Source: Weissella koreensis KACC 15510
Lineage (GTDB): Bacteria > Bacillota > Bacilli > Lactobacillales > Lactobacillaceae
Assembly (NCBI RefSeq): GCF_000219805.1
Contig: NC_015759.1
Location: forward strand, 806,001 to 870,000
Direction of reading: 5' to 3'
DNA length: 64,000 nucleotides
Notes under the pieces: model-generated
The model's database searches: none
What the model was told of the DNA's origin: nothing
Seen by the model: the letters and a program-made list of their open reading frames with translations, nothing else
Position numbers and translations under genes: made by a program
Shown here: positions 52,566-64,000 of the stretch, piece by piece
How positions within the stretch are numbered: position 1 is the first letter of the stretch
How the letters are laid out: each line of letters begins with the position of its first letter

Positions 52566-52581
52566 ATGCAAGCGCTTCCAA
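52566..52581. promoter_or_regulatory. Consensus cre site
   Basis: ATGCAAGCGCTTCCAA fits WTGNAANCGNWWNCAW at all positions on both strands. It lies just downstream of the transporter -10, where CcpA would block transcription. Confidence 0.8.
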
Positions 52582-52591
52582 AGAATTTTTA

Positions 52592-52620
52592 AAAATAAAA
52601 AAACTTGAACCTTCAGTCAA
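52592..52620 (-). promoter_or_regulatory. Promoter of the nucleoside transporter
   Basis: On the minus strand, -35 TTGACT (52615-52620), 17-bp spacer, -10 TATTTT (52592-52597). Confidence 0.6.
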
Positions 52621-52701
52621 CATTAAAACTTATTATGTATTATACTATAAACGTAGCTTAAAAAAACGGTTACATTAAATAAAAGGCTAAAGGATAAAAC
52701 C

Positions 52702-53703
52702 ATGAAAAAAGCTTCGATTAAGGATGTTGCCAAGCTTGCGGGCGTTTCAATTGCAACGGTTTCGCAAATAATAAATAATAAAACAGAGCGTTTTTCTGAT
52801 GAAACAATTCATAAAGTTATTAACGCACGAAATGAATTGGGTTATATCCCAAATATCGCGGCAAAACGTTTAAAAGGGGGGACTAGCCCGTTAATTGGCG
52901 TTTTAATTCCGTCATTTAGGATGCCGTTTTTTGCTGATTTAATTCAAAGTATGCAAGTTGATGGTCCAGAAAATGTGGATTTAGTATTTATGGGTGCAAA
53001 TGAGGAAAACTTAGAAGCATCGATTTATTCATTAATTGAACGCGGAGCCGATGCTTTAATTTTTGGCCGGCCAATTCCCGAGCATCAAAAAATGATTGAA
53101 TTTTTAACTAAACGGAATATTCCATTCCTTTCATTAGATCAGAGTGCTGATTTGGATGCTAAAGATCAAGTTATGGTAAGAGAGTGGCAAGGCGGTAAAA
53201 TGGCGGCACGCCATTTAATGGAATTGGGGCATAAGAAAATAACTTTATTGATGGCTGAACAAATGACAGACAATATGCATCAACGTGAAGCTGGGTTCAT
53301 TTCAGCACTTTATGATGAAGGAATTGAGCCGATTGATAATGTTAAAACGCAACTTTCAAAACATGGTGGTTTAGTTGCAGCAGAAAAAATTATGGCAACT
53401 GGAGCAACTGCGGTTTTTACTTTGAATGATGAAATAGCAGTGGGCTTAATAAGAGGGCTGTATGAACATGGTGTTAATGTTCCTAAAGATGTTTCAGTTG
53501 TTGGTTATGATGATACTGATTATGCTGAATTTTTTGTGCCGGCTTTAACTACGGTTCGTCAACCAGTTCAACAAATCGGTATAGATGCTTTAAATATGAT
53601 TATTAAAAGATTAAGAGACCCTGATTTACCACAACAAAATGATACATTGGAACTTAAATTGATCGTGCGTGAATCGACAGGAGTACCGCGGTCTGATAAT
53701 TGA
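52702..53703 (+). CDS. LacI-family transcriptional regulator
   Basis: A 333-residue repressor. The helix-turn-helix and hinge are at residues 4-60 (SIKDVAKLAGVSIATVSQII ... NIAAKRLKGG). A periplasmic-binding-like effector domain follows, similar in layout to RbsR. It is divergent from the transporter and 120 bases upstream of rpiA. Palindromes with the LacI-type AACGTT core lie before both, so it probably controls nucleoside or ribose use. The effector could be ribose or a nucleoside; this is inference. No ribokinase or rbsD is nearby. Confidence 0.9.
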   Translation: MKKASIKDVAKLAGVSIATVSQIINNKTERFSDETIHKVINARNELGYIPNIAAKRLKGGTSPLIGVLIPSFRMPFFADLIQSMQVDGPENVDLVFMGANEENLEASIYSLIERGADALIFGRPIPEHQKMIEFLTKRNIPFLSLDQSADLDAKDQVMVREWQGGKMAARHLMELGHKKITLLMAEQMTDNMHQREAGFISALYDEGIEPIDNVKTQLSKHGGLVAAEKIMATGATAVFTLNDEIAVGLIRGLYEHGVNVPKDVSVVGYDDTDYAEFFVPALTTVRQPVQQIGIDALNMIIKRLRDPDLPQQNDTLELKLIVRESTGVPRSDN

Positions 53704-53742
53704 CAAACTAGTTAATTTTCACTAAAATTGAGGTTGTTTGAT

Positions 53743-53757
53743 GGTAAAACGTTTAAC
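53743..53757. promoter_or_regulatory. LacI-type operator upstream of rpiA
   Basis: GGTAAAACGTTTAAC agrees with the operator in the transporter leader at 13 of 15 positions. It lies 66 bases before the rpiA start. Confidence 0.55.
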
Positions 53758-53823
53758 TGGATTTATTTTTTGATTCAAATAATGAACTAAAGATAAAATA
53801 AAGAAAATAGAGGATTCAAAACC

Positions 53824-54498
53824 ATGAATGCACAAGATTTAAATAAGAAAAAAGCTGCTGAGTTTGCGGCTCAATATATTGAAGAAGGAATGACTGTAGG
53901 ATTAGGAACTGGATCAACAGTGGCTTTCTTCTTAGACGCTTTGGCCGAAAAGAAGATTAATTTTACAGGAGTTACGACTTCTAACCGAACAGCTGCTCGC
54001 GGAGCAGAACTAGGAATGAAAATTGTCGATGTCGACGAGGTTGACCATATTGACGTTACTGTTGATGGGGCTGATGAAGTAGATACTTATTTAAATGGAA
54101 TTAAAGGTGGCGGAGCTGCTTTATTAATGGAAAAGATTGTTGCCAAGAATTCAACTAAAAATATTTGGATTGTTGACCAAAGTAAGGTTAAGCCGGTTTT
54201 GGGAACTTTCCCATTGCCAGTTGAAGTTGTACCTTATGGAAGCGGACAACTAGCACGTAAATTTGAAAAAGATGGTTTGAATCCTACACTACGTTTAGAT
54301 CAAGAAGGTAAAACTTTGGTGACTGATGGTGGACACTATATTCTAGACCTACACTTGGATGGGATGGATAGTCCAGAACGCTTATCAGATTACTTATCAA
54401 AGGAAGTTGGAGTTGTCGATCACGGATTATTCCTTAATACTGCTGATATTGTAATTGTTGGTGGAGATGAAATTGAAGTTAAAGAACGCAAACATTAA
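53824..54498 (+). CDS. rpiA: Ribose-5-phosphate isomerase A
   Basis: A 224-residue isomerase of ribose 5-phosphate and ribulose 5-phosphate. Typical segments: GLGTGSTVAFFLDAL (about 27-41), VTTSNRTAARGAELG, DVTVDGADEVD (near 84) and GGGAALLMEKIVAK (about 98-111, with the catalytic Glu). AGAGGATT precedes the ATG. It follows the LacI gene by 120 bases that hold an operator. It would channel ribose from nucleosides into the phosphoketolase pathway. Confidence 0.96.
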   Translation: MNAQDLNKKKAAEFAAQYIEEGMTVGLGTGSTVAFFLDALAEKKINFTGVTTSNRTAARGAELGMKIVDVDEVDHIDVTVDGADEVDTYLNGIKGGGAALLMEKIVAKNSTKNIWIVDQSKVKPVLGTFPLPVEVVPYGSGQLARKFEKDGLNPTLRLDQEGKTLVTDGGHYILDLHLDGMDSPERLSDYLSKEVGVVDHGLFLNTADIVIVGGDEIEVKERKH

Positions 54499-54504
54499 TT
54501 TTTA

Positions 54505-54541
54505 AAAAGAGCCTTAGTTTAGTTAAACTAAGGCTCTTTTA
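54505..54541 (+). terminator. Terminator of rpiA
   Basis: AAGAGCCTTAGTTTA / TAAACTAAGGCTCTT stem, then T. Confidence 0.9.
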
Positions 54542-54553
54542 CATTTATAAAGG

Positions 54554-54588
54554 ATTATTCGGAATAATTAGGATAGGCATGGTAAAAT
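54554..54588 (+). promoter_or_regulatory. Palindrome and extended -10 before hslO
   Basis: A perfect 15-base palindrome ATTATTCGGAATAAT (54554-54568) lies 11 bases before an extended -10 (TGG then TAAAAT, 54580-54588). Confidence 0.45.
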
Positions 54589-54623
54589 TAATAAGACATT
54601 TTAAAATAGATGGGAGAAAATGA

Positions 54624-56988
<2,365 letters not shown>

Positions 56989-57002
56989 TACGATAAAATA
57001 AT

Positions 57003-57036
57003 GAGACTAACCTTTATAAGGTTAGCCTTTTTTATT
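57003..57036 (+). terminator. Terminator of lysS
   Basis: GACTAACC / GGTTAGCC stem then TTTTTT. Confidence 0.85.
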
Positions 57037-57175
57037 ATGTTTATTTCTTACTATGTGGATAAAAATATTGTTGATACTAAAATAAATATTTCATGTTTTT
57101 ACGCTTAAAATACTTGATTTAACAGGATTTAAGAAGCCAGTTTGGGGCTGATCATTAAAAAAATAAAATTAGTTA

Positions 57176-57204
57176 TTGACGCTTAATGTGAAATGGAGTA
57201 TATT
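57176..57204 (+). promoter_or_regulatory. rRNA operon promoter P1
   Basis: -35 TTGACG (57176-57181), 17-bp spacer, -10 TATATT (57199-57204), with an A/T-rich upstream stretch. Confidence 0.8.
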
Positions 57205-57271
57205 ATTTAAGTCGGCTAAGGGCAAACGAGTATTTCGTTGTTAAGTTGATGAAATTAAATATAATAAGTTG

Positions 57272-57300
57272 TTGACATTTAATCAGCCACTTGATATACT
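57272..57300 (+). promoter_or_regulatory. rRNA operon promoter P2
   Basis: -35 TTGACA (57272-57277), 17-bp spacer, -10 TATACT (57295-57300). Confidence 0.85.
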
Positions 57301-57339
57301 AATTAAGTTGTCTCGTGAGAGGCAATGAGTAGAACATTG

Positions 57340-57357
57340 AAAACTAAATAACGTTTC
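57340..57357 (+). other. Pre-16S processing stem, 5' arm
   Basis: These 18 bases are exactly complementary to 59113-59130 downstream of 16S. The pair forms the double-stranded stem normally cut by RNase III. Confidence 0.85.
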
Positions 57358-57498
57358 GATGAAACAAATGTGCAGGTGTGTCTCATATTTATAATATGGA
57401 AGATACAAACATTTGCGAAGTCAATTTCGCTAGTAAATTCGTTTAACAACTGTTAAACAACAACAAAAAAAGATTGAGTTATACTCAAGCTTTTCAAT

Positions 57499-59088
<1,590 letters not shown>

Positions 59089-59112
59089 AAATCGGAAACC
59101 TGCATATTCGTT

Positions 59113-59130
59113 GAAACGTTATTTAGTTTT
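59113..59130 (+). other. Pre-16S processing stem, 3' arm
   Basis: Exact complement of 57340-57357. Confidence 0.85.
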
Positions 59131-59158
59131 GAGTGTTTTACACTCAATTTAATTTATT

Positions 59159-59232
59159 GGGCCTGTAGCTCAGCTGGTTAGAGCGCTGTGTTGATAACGC
59201 AGAGGTCACAGGTTCGAGTCCTGTCAGGCCCA
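59159..59232 (+). tRNA. tRNA-Ile (GAT) in the 16S-23S spacer
   Basis: A 74-nt cloverleaf with acceptor GGGCCTG / CAGGCCC, discriminator A, and anticodon loop TTGATAA. It is the only tRNA in the spacer; tRNA-Ala is absent. CCA is not encoded. Confidence 0.97.
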
Positions 59233-59263
59233 TAGTATCGAAAGATACTAAATTAGTTCTTTG

Positions 59264-59290
59264 AAAACTGAATCATATATATAAATTTTA
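59264..59290 (+). other. Pre-23S processing stem, 5' arm
   Basis: It pairs with 62439-62467 downstream of 23S apart from a two-base bulge. Confidence 0.8.
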
Positions 59291-59489
59291 AAAATTTCAA
59301 TTTTATTGAATACAATATAAATTGAACCGAGTAAATCAATAGTTGATCATCGCAATGATGATTGACAGTGAATTACACCGCGTTATTTTTTGAGTTTTTT
59401 AATTAGTTCATCACAATATTTATATTGTGGTAATCGCAAGCGACCGTTAGGTCGCATACTCAAGCTTGAATCATCAACGAAAGTTGATC

Positions 59490-62404
<2,915 letters not shown>

Positions 62405-62438
62405 GTTGAATACGACGTGGTGGTTCAAGGTGTATTGT

Positions 62439-62467
62439 TAAAATTTATAAATATATGATTCAGTTTT
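62439..62467 (+). other. Pre-23S processing stem, 3' arm
   Basis: Partner of 59264-59290. Confidence 0.8.
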
Positions 62468-62496
62468 GAGGGAACTAACTCTCAACAATTTAATAC

Positions 62497-62614
62497 GTGT
62501 CGTGACGATAGCACTGAGGTCACACCTGTTCCCATCCCGAACACAGAAGTTAAGCTCAGTCACGCCGAAAGTAGTTGGAGGATCGCCTCCTGCGAGGATA
62601 GGAAGTCGCGACGC
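62497..62614 (+). rRNA. 5S ribosomal RNA
   Basis: About 118 nt with paired ends GTGTCGTGAC / GTCGCGACGC, CACACCTGTTCCCATCCCGA and GAACACAGAAGTTAAGCTC. Confidence 0.95.
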
Positions 62615-62619
62615 ATTAT

Positions 62620-62692
62620 TCCGAATTAGCTCAGTTGGTAGAGCACACGACTGTTAATCGTGCTGTCGTCGGTTCGAGCCCGACATTCGGAG
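62620..62692 (+). tRNA. tRNA-Asn (GTT)
   Basis: A 73-nt cloverleaf starting TCCGAAT and ending ATTCGGA plus discriminator G; anticodon loop CTGTTAA. It starts 5 bases after 5S and is probably part of the rRNA transcript. Confidence 0.96.
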
Positions 62693-62719
62693 TTGTAATT
62701 CAGCTTTGCTGACGGACAT

Positions 62720-62792
62720 GCCGACTTAGCTCAGTTGGTAGAGCGACGGTATCGTAAACCGTAGGTCGAGGGTTCGAATCCCCCAGTCGGCA
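62720..62792 (+). tRNA. tRNA-Thr (CGT)
   Basis: A 73-nt cloverleaf with acceptor GCCGACT / AGTCGGC, discriminator A, and anticodon loop ATCGTAA, so it reads ACG. It is the last gene of the rRNA operon. Confidence 0.94.
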
Positions 62793-62799
62793 TAAATTC

Positions 62800-62834
62800 G
62801 AGACATTAGTTAACTAACTAATGTCTTTTTTTTA
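62800..62834 (+). terminator. Terminator of the rRNA operon
   Basis: AGACATTAGTTA / TAACTAATGTCT (62801-62812 / 62815-62826), then TTTTTTTT. Confidence 0.92.
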
Positions 62835-62943
62835 TTGTTAAAAGATATCTTGTATTCATCCACGAACATGTTTTTAAGATTATTTTAATTTAAATTTCAG
62901 TAAAAGAGTATAATTGAAGTCAATATGATGGAGGTATATTTTT

Positions 62944-64000
62944 ATGATTAAGAATTACGAACCAACAGCTTGTACGACGATTTTAATTGGTAAAGGGGCC
63001 AGTGCAGATGGCTCAACTATTATTGCTCGAACTGAAGATTCCCCGAATGGCGTGTTCAATGCTAAAAAGATGATTGTGGTCAATCCAAAGGATCAACCAA
63101 GACATTATCAAGCTAAGATATCAAAAGTAGAGATCGATTTACCTGATAATCCAATGCGGTACACAGCTACACCGGATGTGGATGAAAATCATGGTGTCTG
63201 GGGTGAAGCTGGAATAAATGCTGAAAATATTGCAATGTCAGCTACTGAAACAATTACGACAAATGCCCGTGTCTTGGGGGCTGATCCTCTTTTGGAGAAC
63301 GGAATTGGTGAAGAGGATATGTTGACGTTAGTGCTGCCGTATATTCATTCTGCCCGCGATGGTGTTCAACGTTTAGGAGACTTACTGGAGCGATTTGGAA
63401 CTTATGAAATGAACGGAATTGCTTTTTCTGATGTCAATGAAATATGGTTCTTGGAAACTGTCGGTGGACATCATTGGTTAGCCCAACGAGTTCCTGATAA
63501 TATGTATGTAACAGTTCCAAATCAACGTGGAATTGAAGCATTTGATTTAGACGATACTGAAAATTTTATGGCGTCTGCAGATATGATTGGATTTATAAAA
63601 GAAAATAAACTTCAAATTGACGAAGAATTTAATTCTAGAATTATGTTTGGAACACATACTGAAATGGATCATGTGTATAATACGCCACGTGCTTGGTCTA
63701 TTCAAAAAATGCTTACACCACAGGTGCAACATGAGCCTATGGATGATGATATTCCCTTTGCTCAAAAACCTGATCATAAAATAACTATTGAAGATGTTCA
63801 TATGATAATGAGTAGTCATTATCAAGGAACAGAATATGATCCATATGGCCAATTAGGCGATGAAACAACACGAAATCTTTTCCGGCCAATTGGAATTAAC
63901 CGAAATTGTGAGTTAAGTGTATTGCAACTGCGGCCAAATATGCCAGAAGATAAAATGGCTTTACAGTGGCTTGCTTATTCAAGCATGCCTTTTGCGACCT
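62944..64000 (+). CDS. C69 family dipeptidase, cut by the window end
   Basis: The frame is open from the ATG at 62944 (behind GATGGAGGT) to the end, 352 codons, so the 3' part is missing. The N-terminus has the nucleophile cysteine near residue 10 in ACTTILIGKGASADGS, followed by RTEDSP and GVWGEAGINAENIAMSATE, all typical of the PepD/C69 family. These enzymes cleave dipeptides in the cytoplasm. The residues before Cys10 could be a short propeptide. A TATAAT at 62911-62916 may be its -10. Confidence 0.93.
   Translation, partial: MIKNYEPTACTTILIGKGASADGSTIIARTEDSPNGVFNAKKMIVVNPKDQPRHYQAKISKVEIDLPDNPMRYTATPDVDENHGVWGEAGINAENIAMSATETITTNARVLGADPLLENGIGEEDMLTLVLPYIHSARDGVQRLGDLLERFGTYEMNGIAFSDVNEIWFLETVGGHHWLAQRVPDNMYVTVPNQRGIEAFDLDDTENFMASADMIGFIKENKLQIDEEFNSRIMFGTHTEMDHVYNTPRAWSIQKMLTPQVQHEPMDDDIPFAQKPDHKITIEDVHMIMSSHYQGTEYDPYGQLGDETTRNLFRPIGINRNCELSVLQLRPNMPEDKMALQWLAYSSMPFAT

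Overview
The window is a low-GC Firmicute chromosome segment from a lactic acid bacterium, most likely Weissella. I infer the genus from the 16S rRNA text together with the gene order mfd - flippase - rqcP - divIC - tilS - hpt - ftsH ... hslO - lysS - rRNA, which is typical of Lactobacillaceae, and a complete arginine deiminase cluster. I cannot fix the species by eye. There is no phage, no insertion sequence and no CRISPR array. Almost every gene belongs to a known family.

Layout. 1-9.4 kb: the 3' end of rsmA (ksgA), a CorC/HlyC-type CBS membrane protein, veg on the minus strand, comEB-thyA, an LCP-family wall ligase, a HAAS(DUF1700)/DUF4097 envelope pair, uppP and a YihY/BrkB membrane protein. 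9.4-14.8 kb: arcA-arcB-arcD-arcC behind a promoter whose -35 lies in a near-consensus cre site. 14.9-21.2 kb: two small conserved-looking proteins, then a surface-glycan decoration locus (pyruvyltransferase family protein, two GT2 enzymes, one large polytopic GT-C-like protein). 21.3-23.5 kb: a secreted GH73 glucosaminidase with six wall-type repeats and a poly-serine minisatellite. 23.8-27.8 kb: tRNA-Lys and a minus-strand operon nnrE - FAD/NAD(P)-binding protein - M29 aminopeptidase. 27.9-37.3 kb: an unknown 113-aa protein, aquaporin, pgpA, asparaginase, YdbC-type PC4 protein, a two-component system, a CPA1 Na+/H+ antiporter, thioredoxin and a DUF805 protein. 37.5-48.9 kb: cbpA (c-di-AMP-binding family), pth, mfd, flippase, rqcP, divIC, tilS, hpt, ftsH. 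49-54.5 kb: a nucleoside-salvage unit (CNT transporter and two nucleoside hydrolases, divergent LacI regulator, rpiA). 54.6-57 kb: hslO and lysS. 57-62.8 kb: one complete rRNA operon (two promoters, 16S, tRNA-Ile, 23S, 5S, tRNA-Asn, tRNA-Thr). 62.9 kb to the end: a C69 dipeptidase cut by the window edge.

How the parts work together. The arc operon takes up arginine in exchange for ornithine and yields ammonia, CO2 and ATP, and looks carbon-repressed. The nucleoside unit would import ribonucleosides, split them to base plus ribose, and feed ribose (through a ribokinase not seen here) to RpiA and the pentose pathway. A shared palindrome in front of the transporter and of rpiA suggests that the LacI protein between them controls both. 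Hpt would salvage the released hypoxanthine or guanine. UppP, the LCP protein, the glycan locus, the flippase, DivIC and the glucosaminidase all serve the envelope.

The items most worth a second look are: an Hsp33 with no cysteine at all, so without its zinc redox switch; divIC, whose only good ribosome-binding site and ATG lie in another frame across a nine-A run; the two-site nucleoside operator; the 9-bp serine minisatellite; and a 15-bp direct repeat spaced 31 bp between veg and comEB. I did not find a clearly new multi-gene system.
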